A stretch of 64,000 nucleotides of DNA. Source: Pseudorasbora parva. Its lineage: Eukaryota; Chordata; Actinopteri; Cypriniformes; Gobionidae. The notes beneath the pieces are model-generated. The model was not told where the DNA came from. It made no database searches and was given only the letters and a program-made list of their open reading frames with translations. Of the stretch, positions 22,377-33,770 are shown in pieces. Every line of letters starts with the position of its first letter. The first letter of the stretch is position 1. Position numbers and translations under genes: made by a program. Location: assembly GCF_024679245.1 (NCBI RefSeq), contig NC_090173.1, positions 57,007,211 through 57,071,210 of the forward strand, written 5' to 3'.

Positions 22377-22437
22377 CCCGTCGCCAGATGCTGTGCTTCC
22401 GCTGGGAGTCCGGTCACCTTCGGCTCCTCAGTAGGAA

Positions 22438-22650
22438 AAGCGCTGATCTATCATTCCACTTCCTATTTATACCCGCGCTGCGGGGCGGAGCGTGGAATGC
22501 GTGATCGCATGCCAAATTTCATTGGCTCGTTGTTAGATGCTCGAAGTAGGATTGGTCTCTAAAGTAAGATCCCATTCGTCGGTTCAGTTCTGACGTACGT
22601 CTCCGTTCCCTCCTTCAGGGAACGAGGGTTACATACGTAACCGAGACGTT
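22438..22650 (+). repeat. DIRS right inverted terminal repeat and terminus
   Basis: 22438-22600 mirrors the left ITR. The outer 50 nt (TCCGTTCCCTCCTTCAGGGA to CCGAGACGTT) include a small self-complementary GTTCCCT...AGGGAAC hairpin. Confidence 0.93.
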
Positions 22651-22934
22651 TTTGCTTAAAACAAGCAAAATGATCTGCCAATTGGGAAAAACAATCTTGA
22701 TTCTGTTTGGGACAGAAACAACAAACAAGATTTCAAACAAGATTATTTTTCTTACCCCATTGGCAGGTCATTTTGCTTGTTAAAGCAAAAACTTCATTTT
22801 CATTTTGAAACCAAGGAAAAATGTCTTGTGTCATTTTAGGAAAAGTAAAATCATCTTGATTTAATAATTTTTCGATATTTAGACTGGAAAAAAGACACAC
22901 AAAAAATACTAAGTAAGAAATGCATTTTTTGGTG
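22651..22934. mobile_element. Family-P MITE copy 4, right half
   Basis: Resumes TTTGCTTAAAACAAGCAAAA after the DIRS end and runs through the ACCCCATTGGCAGGTC centre to ATGCATTTTTTGGTG. Together with 16011-16127 it makes one MITE disrupted by the DIRS insertion. Confidence 0.85.
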
Positions 22935-24174
22935 ATGATTATGATATCGTATTCTTATTTAACAAAGTACACATGATTGTGTAGCCTGGCGTGTTTACGT
23001 GTGAGTGTGTGTTATTCTCTTTTTGTTAGCTTGGCTTGTTGCCTGGCCTTCTTTCAAAAGCGTTTAAGCATTAGTGTTAAACAGGAAAAGACATCAAAAG
23101 TGTTGTCCAACTTGTTTCATTAGTCGGGTAAAGTATGATTAGCAGATACAACAATTTCAACAAAGTCTGGAGTAAAATGGTCCTCTTGCAGATAAGTAAC
23201 TGTCTGGCGTATTAGTGTGAAGACTTCACCAGTGACTCATGCAGATGTCTAGTGTGTGTGTGTGTGTGTGAGTGTGTGCGCGCGCGTGTGTGTGTATGTG
23301 TGTGTGAAGATACTGATTCAATGAGGTTTGCGCTCAGTTCTCAGTCTGGGTCGACAAACCGCCGTGACTCACAGGTTTATCCGAGAGCTTTGTGACCTCC
23401 AGTCGAGCCGTTGTGCCGTGGGTCTGTAATTAAGCTTCTAGAGTTCGCATTAGTGATGGGAAGTACGGCTCTTTTCAAAGATTTGGCTGTTTTGGCTTAC
23501 TTCATATAGTATCACTCAAAGCCTTCTATTTTAACCCAATTTAGCAATTGTGAAAGGTTTGTGTTGGTAGGCCTAAGCATTTGTTTTATTCAGTGTGGTC
23601 GTAAAAGCCTTATGTTTCTGCATTTTTGTTGCAAAAAAAAAAGTTACTATAACATTTTAATTGCTTTAATTGAACACAGAATCACAGCAAACACATCAAA
23701 TAAATAAATGCAATTCTTAACATGAAGACCCTTTCATCAGAAACATCTGATGCCTCAGCTTGGATTTCTCCTCTCTGTGATTATTTGTCCTGTTTTTGAG
23801 AAGACTCCCTGAGGGGACCGATGTTGTAACAATGCATAGTCGTCCTACTCTTTGTTCATCCATGGACTTAACATTTCTGAGAATGGAGAATAACACTGTG
23901 CTTTCTGAAACCACCGCACTGGACCCACAGTTTAAAAAGATCCCAGTCTGTCCTCCCATGTGATTGGCGTAGTTCCGAATGTGCCATCTCGGTAATCATT
24001 ACGGACAATGTCAGGAAAGATTACGGAGACTTTTACCTTTTGTTAAAAGGTCTGGAAAAATTACCTCAGGTAATACTTATATAATCAGTAATTTAAAACC
24101 TGACATTTCTACATGTCTTTAGACATATGTCTCATGTTTGTGTGACAAGTATTCACTGAGTTACAGTTCATTTT
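22935..24174. other. Non-coding; (TG)n microsatellite and possible hAT terminus
   Basis: A TG/CG-rich run lies at 23251-23306. A sequence AGTGATGGGAAGTACGGCTC at about 23453 resembles fish hAT termini, but no matching partner end was found. No gene. Confidence 0.45.
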
Positions 24175-24234
24175 CTGAAGCGTATCAGATTAGTCTTCAT
24201 TGATCTCAATGAAGACGAAAATGATACGCTTCAG
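24175..24234. repeat. 60-bp near-perfect hairpin
   Basis: CTGAAGCGTATCA (24175-24187) pairs with TGATACGCTTCAG (24222-24234), and AGTCTTCATTGA pairs with TCAATGAAGAC across a 2-nt loop. 24 of 29 arm positions pair. Could be a MITE relic or a cruciform-forming site. Confidence 0.8.
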
Positions 24235-24706
24235 TGTGATCAGACTGCAGATCACACATCATGTTTCCTTTCTTTAATTAGCATAACTTTTTGTTTTTAT
24301 TGAGAATGTAAAGATTGTTTTATATATATATATTTTGTTATAGATTTAACAGATTATATTGATGTATAACAATTGCCTGAATGACCAAAATGTAGTTTCT
24401 TTTTTGAGTCTCTTTTGCTCTGATAAGAAAAAAAGTGACGACGCAAATGTCACACTCTAGGGGTTAATACGCACATGTGTTAATCGAGTTACCCCTCCCA
24501 CTTCTGCTAGTTTTACTGAGATTTCTTCTCCTGTGCGAATTAGCCATTAATATTACAGACGTCCTGAGGTAAAATTACATTACTCCATCTACCCTTCTAA
24601 AACTAATCCCATCCGAATAGGGCTTTAATGCCAAATGAGAGTCATTCCAAACTATCTTATTTGTTTTGATCAAGGGATAATGTTAGTTCAAAATGTCCAT
24701 TTTAAC
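24235..24706. other. AT-rich non-coding, no feature recognised
   Basis: Short TA run near 24321-24333. Nothing else supported. Confidence 0.4.
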
Positions 24707-25151
24707 CAGAGGCGGACAGTAGTGGAATATTTTTACTTTCCAAGTAATTTTATTTTTCAAGTATATGTACTTTATCATTGTTCTTCTTTGGAAAACGTTT
24801 ACTTCACAACTTTCCAAAACATTATATTTTACATTTTACTGCACCGGGTTTTATATTGAATATAATTTAATTCTACATTAAAAATGTAGGACTGTAAACT
24901 TTTACTTTTAATTAAAATTTTACTTGAGTACAAATAAGAAAGTACTATTTGTTTAATGTTATTACGAGTTAAAGATTAAAAAAACAACAACTTTTATTTA
25001 TAAAATGTAGTGCAGTAAAAGAAAATTGACTATAATATGCTATGGAATGCAGTGAAGTAAAAGTTTTCAAAAGAAAAACACTGATAAAGTGTATACTTAA
25101 ACAATTTTACTTGAGTAGAAAGTAAAAATACTCTACTACTATCCGCCTCTG
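24707..25151. mobile_element. Non-autonomous hAT-type element with 8-bp target duplication
   Basis: Termini CAGAGGCGGACAGTAGT and ACTACTATCCGCCTCTG are inverted repeats. Flanks ATTTTAAC (24699-24706) and ATTTTAGC (25152-25159) agree at 7 of 8 positions. CAGAGG-type ends with an 8-bp duplication are characteristic of hAT transposons. 445 bp, no transposase. Confidence 0.82.
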
Positions 25152-27194
25152 ATTTTAGCGTTTGCTGGTTAGATAGTCTTGAGTTCTGAACTCCAGCGAT
25201 TACTGGCTGGAGTATCCAGCCTTTGAGTGCAAATATCAGAGGGTTCCTCAACAGTAAGCTGGGTCAGAGTCTCCAGAGGTCTCATCTGAGTGCCGTTCGG
25301 AAACAATCTCTTCGGAGGAATTTCTCACCATCGGAGCTCGCCGCACAGAGGGAAGGGGAGAATGTGAACCCTGCGAGAGCTCAGGGGAACAGATGAATGT
25401 GAAGAGGAAGAGAAAGAAAAACCAACAGCAGAGTCAAGAGGCAGCCTAGTGGGATTGATGTGCTAATAAAAGCTGCGTAAGCTCTTCCTGTCGACCGCCG
25501 ACCGAGGGTTTAAGTGGAAATAACCATTTGAAATATAATAATATCCATAAAAATAAAAAAAAATGCAAATAACAGTGATATTTGATAAACATAATCACAT
25601 TCTGGCCTTTCTAGATTCAAAAAATGAAAACTTTTGAGATTGAAATTTGAGATTAGATGAGCGCACATGAACACATGAGTGGAAAACTCTGCGTTTTGAG
25701 TAGTATCTGAAAACTGAACCCAACTGTTATTTGTCATAAGTTGTTATTGCCAAAGTTGTGAATCTAACTTATTGCAAAATTGAAACATCACATAAAACAT
25801 TTGATAATAATTACATTTGATGGTCTCTTTCTGGGAAAATCACATTCTCTGTTGAGGAAAAGTCACCTGAGGATTTTGTTGCACATCGAGGGGTTTATCT
25901 TGCAAATGTCTTTCCATCATAGTTTCTTATCGCATTAAAGTTTTCAATGCACGTTTTGTTTTTTAAGCAGTCTGTAAAATTTGTTGGTTAAAAATTATCC
26001 AAAACCAGTCAGTGTTCTGTTCAAAACGATCTCCTTACCTTAGCCCGATTCAGAACAGTAAGCTTGTAATAATGTGTTATAATTTGAATGGTACTGGTGG
26101 ATATCCGCAGACAATACGAGCATGTCTTTGCATCTTTACGTCACGTCTGTACACATTAAGAAAGAGCCAGGCTAGTAGGCGATCATTGTGAGGATGCTGC
26201 AGGTGGCGGATCATTTACTGCCTTTTCTCACAGCAGCTGGAATGATTCAATTTATCATTTTGATGGCAGAAAGATCTAAACGACAATCATCAGTGACAAC
26301 TTGTTACCTACTTGTTCAGATGACATTTTGCGGTGAAAGTGCTTATTTTGGTCGTACTTCCAAGATGTAGAATGAATGACAGCCATGATTGAGGAGCTGC
26401 CGATTAACAACTCACGTAAAGATGATAATTCAACAAATAACTGCAATTGCAGGTTTCAAACAGAGAAAGCGAGAGGCAAAGAGGCAGAACTTACGGACTG
26501 CAGCTGTAATGCAATACCCTAAAATGTGCATACATTTGGAAACATGGCTAGTGTTACCACTCAGTGTTTGTGCATTTTGTGTACCGCTGATGAAGAAGAA
26601 AAGCTAGAAAACAAAATATCTACTAATGTTTGAAACGATGACTTCTGACCTCCAGAGTGGGAACTTCCCAGCATCGAAACGGCAGTTAAGGAAAACTCTT
26701 CACAGCAGACAATAGTGCATCTGATGAATCACCTTACGTGCGACGTAAATGTGAATGAATGCTGCTTTTATCACAAAGCACTTAAACCAGTCAGAATTTA
26801 GTGACAGAATGGAAAAAAAAATATTGAGCTCACATTTTTGTCGTTATTGTGGTTTGTCATTATTGTCTAGAGAGAAAAAAGGCCTATGGCATTTTCCTAT
26901 CAAGCCAATTCTCAAGACAACACTCTTTGATCTTACCGATGAATGTGGCCTGGCGTTAGATATGCTGTTGAATTAAGGTTTAAGCCCATTTATTAATGTC
27001 ACAAGTTTATATTGTAAGCTTTAGGCCTTTCTATGTGTTTTAGTGTCACTGTGGGTTTTTATATAAACACTTTTATTCAAAAAATGGATCAAAAGTGGCA
27101 GTAAATAATATTTAATTATATTTGTAGCAACTCAAAGTAATAACTTCTTAATGGAAAACATAGTAAATTATTATTATTATTATAATAAAATGTT
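25152..27194. other. Non-coding; no repeat recognised, weak regulatory candidate
   Basis: Two kilobases with no clear transposon, ORF family or RNA. 25160-25500 and 26170-26960 are of moderate complexity and may contain conserved non-coding DNA; this cannot be tested from one sequence. Confidence 0.3.
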
Positions 27195-27320
27195 CATAAT
27201 GGAATAATTTTCTCAAAATGTAATAAAATCTTGAGCTTTTTAATCTTGGACAATGTAAAAACTTGTATTACATGATGAGCTCAAGATTTTATTACATTTT
27301 GAGAAAATTATTACATTATG
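27195..27320. mobile_element. Short palindromic MITE
   Basis: Arms of about 43 bp (CATAATGGAATAATTTTCTC... and ...GAGAAAATTATTACATTATG) are inverted around an ~35-bp spacer at 27241-27277. AT-rich, non-coding. Confidence 0.75.
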
Positions 27321-28962
27321 TATTATTACATACTGTTTTATTTTATGACAACAATAATGTATTATTACACTGTGTGCAGTTCTTACATTAGGAGTGCTAC
27401 TACATCTAAAAAAAATGATTTTGATCTTTATATTTCGTGAAGACTGGAGTAATGATGCTGAAAATTCAGTATATTCACACAGAAAATAGTTATTTTATAT
27501 TGTAATAATATTTAACAATCGGTGTGGACAAAAGCCTGTGATTTAAAGGACTGAGACTGCAGTTGTCCAGTGACAACTTTAAGAAATCTGAGAAATTAGG
27601 ATATCTTACAAAAGAGACCCGGCGACCCTGCAGAGGTCATGGTTAATGAGAATGGATGGATAATGATGAAATGATATGAAAACAAATATATTATAACACA
27701 TTTTCCACAGTTTCTATAAAAAACGTAAAGGACAGACAGACATATTTCCTCAGGACACATGGATCCTCAAGCTTGATTCTGGATTGATTTGAGTCTTTGA
27801 GTTTTCAGTTTTGATAAACGTTAATTAGCCGTGCTCAGGAACTCTCTGCTTTTCTAAACTCTTGGGCCGGTCCTGTCAGTAGACGGGGCGTCAGAGGGTG
27901 AACCCCAATGATCTCATCCAGTGCTTTCTGAAATCATGTCAAATCAAGAAGTCATCTGTGGCAGACATCCTCTGACTGACTTATGAGCTATTGCATCACG
28001 TGTACACATGCTCACCCAAACCCTCTTTTACAGCGCGGACTGTCATTAGCAACACAGGCCGGAGCCAAAAGAAACATTTTAACTCTTTCCCCGCCAGAGT
28101 TTTTGATGTTTTTCATAAAAGTTTCATGCTTCCAAAATATTCTGTTGAATGATGACTATGTGAACATGCAATATATCAAAAGAAAGAACAGCATAATGCA
28201 TTCTTTTTTTATCAACACTCGAATATGTGCAAGTTAATTTTAAAAAAAAAATCTGCAAAAAGCCATCAACACCTCCAAAGCTTCACAGTCATCTAGCTCA
28301 TCCTGGGGCAATATTTCATTCTGTAACAATAGGCAGTTTTAATTTAAATGCTGTTTAATGATCGCATTATTTTACATATGCATATCATTACATGGGTTAT
28401 CACTTGTTTCTGCTTCTCATGTGTTTTGTTTGAGAACTGAATTGAGCTGGCCGGCTGTAAGATAAATGAACCATCACTCAACGTACTTAAAGGGATAGTT
28501 CACTCAAAAACGGCAAATCCTGTCATTAATTCCTCTCCCTCATGTCGTTCCAAACCCGTTCATTGTTTGATTGTTCCCAATTGTTCCTGGTTAGTCATTA
28601 GTCCTTGTATATTCAAGCCCCCATGCTTCCACTGTCTCGTGTTGAGTATTGTCCGTGTTACCCAGTGTTGGTGAGTTTGTTGAAGTCTTATGTTTCGTTA
28701 AATAAAACTGCCTTAGGGTTCATCTACACTTGCCTCCAGTGGATTCATGTTACACAATGGCAGTGAAAGTGTTCATCCTGAACTAGTGATGCGCGGGTTG
28801 TCTCATAACCCGCGGATCCCGTATGTCTATTTAATGGTCGCGGGATGGAAAAAAAGCTGAACCGCGCATCACTAACAGTTCCCTTGAACACTGCAGGAGG
28901 AGTTCACATGCAGGTGTTCTTCTGGCGGCACGTGTGAAATGTCTTCATCCCAGGTACAGTGG
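27321..28962. repeat. Non-coding with transposon fragments
   Basis: 28488-28600 starts TTAAAGGGATAGTTCACTC, a terminus of the same TTAA-type family as 1-225 and 57262. 28783-28875 is a short element with GTGATGCGCGGGTT/AACCGCGCATCAC inverted ends and a self-complementary interior. The remainder shows nothing identifiable. Confidence 0.55.
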
Positions 28963-29480
28963 CATATGTTTTAGCATGTCATATGAATATAATTTCATCT
29001 GTTTTATTTTTTTCAAACAAATCGGTCGGGCACGCCTCCTTCAGCTCACGCCAACGAGGAAACGCTGGCCCACTGTTGATCCTCGTCTTGCCTTTAATCA
29101 CATTACTTTTTTGTTTCCTCTTATTGCTTTTCTCCAACAAAACCTTTGCTTTCTTATTTTTCTGTGCTGCTTCGGACATGACTATAACATCTGGCAAACA
29201 AACGATAGTTGGGCTCGCACGTCCAAATGTAAGGAAAAGGGGATGGTGGTGGAAGTGACGTATATGCCGTAAAGCAGTCGAATTTTGTAGTTCTTTTTGT
29301 TTTTGGGTTACTACCCGAAACCCTAAGTTTAAAAGTACGATAAAAAATGATACAGACCCCATCAGGCTATGGCAGACGTGTCATTCAACCTATTGTAAGT
29401 CGATGTATCATCACAAGAGTCTTGAAAATATATTATGAAGGTTGAAAAGTTACCTAGTGCTGATTTAAGGAGAAACATCT
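28963..29480. repeat. Probable non-autonomous DNA element (unclassified)
   Basis: Sequence blocks such as GAATTTTGTAGTTCTTTTTG and AAAGTTACCTAGTGCTGATT have the look of an interspersed fish repeat I recognise only in general terms. Ends were not defined and no ORF of a known family is present. Confidence 0.4.
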
Positions 29481-29489
29481 GAGTTCACA

Positions 29490-29870
29490 CTTTAAACATA
29501 ACTAAGAACTCATTCTCAAACCACACTTCTTCCACTGTATAGCTGCTGCACTTGAGGTATGAAAATATTCAAAATGAAGTTTTCAGTCTCATTGTCTACG
29601 CTCCTGTTCTTACACCCTCTTTCTGCACCTCCACCAACAGCCTCATTTGTCTGATTTATATTGGAAGCAATGAGGCCCCGCAGGGCCCCTGAGAGAGATT
29701 TATCCCCTGTGTGAGTCAGTGGACCGCCGTACCTCCATCTAATTACCCCTCCACACTGAGCCACTGAACACAGGCAATTACAATCCTATTACACTGCTCC
29801 AGAAGTAAATACTGCATCTTGGAGATGATGGTTTTAACTTAGGTTTGCTGTGTGTTTGATTATTGTCTGA
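29490..29870. promoter_or_regulatory. Candidate conserved non-coding element
   Basis: Non-repetitive, mixed-composition sequence in the sox9 upstream desert, with TCTGATTTATATTGGAAGCA, AATGAGGCCCCGCAGGGCCC and homeodomain-like CATCTAATTACC. No coding frame. Called only on texture and context. Confidence 0.3.
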
Positions 29871-29999
29871 ATTAAGAAGGCTGTAGTTTCAATGAACAAT
29901 GAAAAGGACCCAAAGCTAGTAAAGCATGCTAGCCAGAGGCTTTGATTGGTCTAAAAGTAATTTCCTTCTCTGGCTTCCTCAGAAAACATACCACATAAT

Positions 30000-30966
30000 C
30001 AGGGCTTGACTCATTTTTTTTGCTCCGTAGTCACTGTGGCTAGTGGTTTTCCAAAGTTACTAGCCACTCAGCATTTTCACTAGACACTATTTTGTTGTTG
30101 TCTATATGTAAATGACCACTGCACACCCAACTCAAGTCTACATGAAATATATAACATATACAGTCATCAAATATGTATATTTAGCTCTGATACGGTTGTG
30201 TGCAGAGCCCCTTAATCTAGACAGCGAAACCGGTAGTTTGTCTGAAAAAATACGATTTTTTGGTGTATATTATTTATTCTCAACCAATATTCTCATCAGT
30301 GTTATATTAGCTATAACACAGGCCTATTTAAATCTAGCATATTTTGTGTATGAGCCCATACAGTAGCCTAGTGAAATACATATTTTCATCCATATTTTCA
30401 ACGTAATTTGTAAATCTAAAAAATCTCAAATGTGTGCATTATATATGACAGCTATATAAACACTTTACAGTTTGCTTTATGACTGTATGTCATTCTCTTC
30501 AAATGCTATTGAAGTAAGAAACGTGTATACCAATATCTTATGTAACTTTAGTCCCTGAATTCACGAATATCGAACGGCCAACGCCACATCAGATACGCTG
30601 TGGTTCTGCTGTGATCTTAGTTTGAATTATTTCCTCTGCTGAAATAGAACAAACCCAGTCAATCGCTGTATGATGAATGAATCTCCTGCGTATCTTCGCT
30701 GTGCTTATGATGAGAGTCCAGATTTCAGAGTGTGACAGCGTGCTCTGATCGTAACTGAACGCCTCTGATCATTAGACATTGCATTCATGACCTCAGAATT
30801 GCGTGTGATTGCTTATTATGCGGAACCTGATTTTAACAGATGCCTTTTTTGAAGACTACGATTAATTCAACCTGCCAAAGGGTTAGTGAGAGTGACTGTG
30901 TTAGACGCCGCAGCTGAAATCCACGGGCTCAAATGGCGGGCTGGTGGGTGTTAATGTCAAGCCCTG
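30000..30966. mobile_element. hAT-type element with 8-bp target duplication
   Basis: Ends CAGGGCTTGAC (30000) and GTCAAGCCCTG (30966) are perfect inverted repeats. Flanks CACATAAT (29992-29999) and CTCATAAT (30967-30974) match at 7 of 8. 967 bp without a recognisable transposase, so a non-autonomous or deleted copy. Confidence 0.82.
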
Positions 30967-31329
30967 CTCATAATAAAGCTGTTCTTCACTTGGTGCAGAA
31001 CTCCTGCTCGATACCATGCAAAGTAGTACAGCATCTCTAATATTGTAACATGTGGCCGTGATGAGCATTTGGACGTGGAAGTTACGGATGCGCCAGGGCT
31101 GTGGTGTTTCAATGCTGGATGAGGCCAGTGTAGACATGCAGTCTAAGGTTTTGGCGACTGCGTTTCCTCTGTAAACCGTGGCACCACTGCAAGTTTTCCC
31201 TCCTTTCCTCTTTTCTCTCAGGCAGGGTGGTCAGGCTTCTCGGAGGAGGTAAAATGACGGATTCTGGCCAGACACTACAAGAAGGATTTGCTAGAAAGTC
31301 CGCCATATTGGGCCATGCTCTGGAATCAA
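30967..31329. other. Non-coding, no feature recognised
   Basis: Open frames on both strands are short and carry no known motif. No repeat structure seen. Confidence 0.35.
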
Positions 31330-32091
31330 CACTCTCAGAAAAAAAGGTACAGATGAGGGACAATTTTGTTCCTTGGGAAACAAAAAGTTTAACTGTACCT
31401 TTAAAGGTACACAATTGGTCCTTAGGGTACAATTATAAAAAAAATGTCCTCAGTTTGGTCCTAGTGAGTCGCTGTCCTGCAGAGTTTGGCTCCAGCCCTG
31501 AAAGACGTCCATCGAAGCTCTTATTGAGAATTAACAGATGTTTAGATGCCGATGTGTTATTGAAAATGTTTGGTCACCATTATGGAGATCCGTGTTTCCT
31601 TTAGTTGGGCAATTTGACTCTTGGATTTTTATGTGAGTTTGTGGTTTTTGTGTTAACAAAACACAATCTTTTCATATAAAAAAACATAAACAAAAATGGT
31701 CTTGAAGAAAAGTGTTTGAAAAACTCAAATAATAACTAAAATTAAAAATAATAATACATAAATATTCACCAATGATAGTTTCTACCCACAGATCAGACGT
31801 TCTGAATTGTGATTTTTACAAACATTCTAGGGCGGAAGTGTAGACACACACAGATATCAATAATCAGCTTATGAATCTCATCAATGGTGGCATACTTAAT
31901 GCTGCAATGCATGCTGGGAGTTTTATACTGTGGTGGTTTAGTTGGGTTGGAGGAGACTCTTTAGGACTGAACTTGCCCCCCCCCTGACTTAGAGGTACAA
32001 AAATGTACCCTTAGGGGGACAGCCCCAGTGACGGCCACTTGTACCTTAAAAGGTACCATTTTGTACTCTTTTTTTTTTTTTTTTGACAGTG
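31330..32091. mobile_element. GGTAC-type MITE with internal insertion
   Basis: The left end CACTCTCAGAAAAAAAGGTA and the right end GTACTCTTTTT...GACAGTG are inverted. Inner GGTACACAATTGGTCC / CACTTGTACCTTAAAAGGTA blocks also mirror. About 31440-31985 between the arms looks unrelated and may be a later insertion. Confidence 0.6.
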
Positions 32092-32439
32092 TACGCATGA
32101 TTCTGACTCGCCGAAATGTTTCGCGAAATCTTCAACAAATCCCCGAAATCACAGGCAAATCTTTTTTTTTTTTTTGAGAGTGCAGCTCTATGTGACACAC
32201 CCATGGCTATAAGTGTCCTGGGTAACTCTTTATTTGACAGTGTCCTTGTAACATATGTTACATGTACTTACTATAGTAATAACAGTAAATGATTGCATAA
32301 TTACATGCAACTAACCCTCAACCTAACCCTAACCCTATAGTAAGTACATGTAGTTAATTAATATCACTCAGTACTTAAATATATAATTACACTGTAACAA
32401 TAAAGTGCAGCCGTGTCCTGCTATGTGGGTGTTTCTGCA
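32092..32439. repeat. MITE fragments, including an inverted TACTATAG element
   Basis: 32225-32405 carries ACATGTACTTACTATAGTAA and its partner CTATAGTAAGTACATGTAGT in inverted orientation, typical of a small non-coding element. 32323-32337 is a chance CCTAACCCTAACCCT stretch inside it. Confidence 0.55.
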
Positions 32440-33770
32440 TGTGAAACCTCCTCAACGACATGAAGAAAACCATGCATACTCACAATTTACAAGTATAATT
32501 GGCTGTATGTTGTTCCCCAAACCCCACCCCCAGCCAATCACAATCACTTAGCGTAAACAGAGCGCAGACCCCAGTAGCTAATTTCCTCTGTCCTATTTCC
32601 CTCGGCAGCCACTTCACTTCAATTTGTTAAGACGTCTTATTAAATGTGCTGGACAAAGTGGACGGCCCCTGCATTTCAGTGAGCCAGTAAACAGGGTCAA
32701 AGTTGAATTGAGGGCTGGTCTTGATTACAGTGTTTTGATTTCCAAACTCACTCGATGGCGCATTTTTTTACCCGAAGTGGTCGTACTTCTGCTGATTTAC
32801 ATTACATTCAGCTTGAATTCTGCATGCGCTTGCGCTGTCAGCCGGCCGCATTGTCGCGTGAATGCTCAGCGGTGGGTTGCGGCTGTGCCAGCGTCTCGTA
32901 AAGTTGCCACGTCCTGTAAAATTCTGAAAGGGATACTTATTAGGGCTTTATGCATTAGTGAACTTTATTTTATTAGTTTTTAACTCCTCCCTCGGGGGTC
33001 TGTAAGCTGCCGTTGTGTTTTCAGACTGGTCTTTATTTGTCATTATGCTGCCGTCTCCTGTTTACTGTCCCCAACTTCACCCCCTCTGTCTTGCGCTCCC
33101 CCCGTCTCATTGAGGGTGAAATGGCCTCAGTAGGGCACCCTACACCTCATCAATCATCGAGTCCTTCGTTTGCCTGCTCGCAAAAGCCCAATTTTCATTT
33201 TTCATGTGCGCCCCCTTTCCTGCAATTATATGTGTGCTTGTCCGAGTACCAGCATATGAAACGGCATTGCAGGAAAACGTCCGCTTGGCCATTTGAGAAA
33301 CAATTTAACTCGGGCAGTATTGCTTGTTTGTAGACCCTGGATGAATTGTAGCAGCTTACTGAGGGGTCAAATAAAAGCGATTTTGGAGCAGATGTTAGGG
33401 TGCGGCCTCTCATCAAATGAGATGTGTTGTCTGGTCGATTTTTATGTTAGACGTTGCATATGCAGACATACACGATGTGAAACGAAAGACCTGCCAATAA
33501 ATGTGGGTTTGCCACAAAGTAATTGTTACCATATTGCGTGAGGCATATCATGACTTTGTGTTGGCAAAGCCGATATTACAGTTTCATTCATGCAGTAAAG
33601 CTCTTTTCTCCCATGCCATGATCGCTTAATGTCGATGCAGTCTGAACTCACCGTGGAATAATCACACTTGCTGACGTATGTGTTGATTTACTGGACGATT
33701 TGTTTCATGCATGTAATGCTGTTTGTAATTTCATGGGTTTGTCACTGTTAATGCAAAAATTTAGTTTTAG
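32440..33770. promoter_or_regulatory. Candidate regulatory block (large non-repetitive island)
   Basis: About 1.3 kb with no transposon signatures, balanced composition and dense word complexity (for example GCCAATCACAATCACTTAGC, AGGGGTCAAATAAAAGCGAT, TTTGCCACAAAGTAATTGTT). No ORF with family resemblance. It stands out from the repeat-filled flanks and lies in the sox9 desert. Function is inferred from context only. Confidence 0.35.

Larger units (their letters stand above)
16128..22650 (+). mobile_element. Full-length DIRS-like (tyrosine-recombinase) retrotransposon
   Basis: A 6.5-kb element with the DIRS layout: inverted terminal repeats, an ORF1/Gag-like gene, RT-RNase H, a tyrosine recombinase and an internal complementary region. 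Both ends carry GTT (16128-16130 and 22648-22650). ITRs of ~163 bp (about 16153-16316 and 22438-22600) are identical by eye. The internal complementary region at 22264-22376 matches the joined outer termini without a mismatch. The left ITR has a GTATAAATAG TATA-like box near 16281. All three reading frames are uninterrupted. GC content is much higher than in the flanking DNA. It looks young and possibly competent; activity is not shown by sequence. Confidence 0.95.

Noticed and set aside
28934..29362. Overlapping ~100-130 aa ORFs on both strands
   Set aside because: Lie in what looks like a non-coding repeat; no recognised motif and no splice context.
32318..32340. CCTAACCCTAACCCT telomere-like stretch
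   Set aside because: Only about two and a half units, inside a small inverted-repeat element; not an interstitial telomere.
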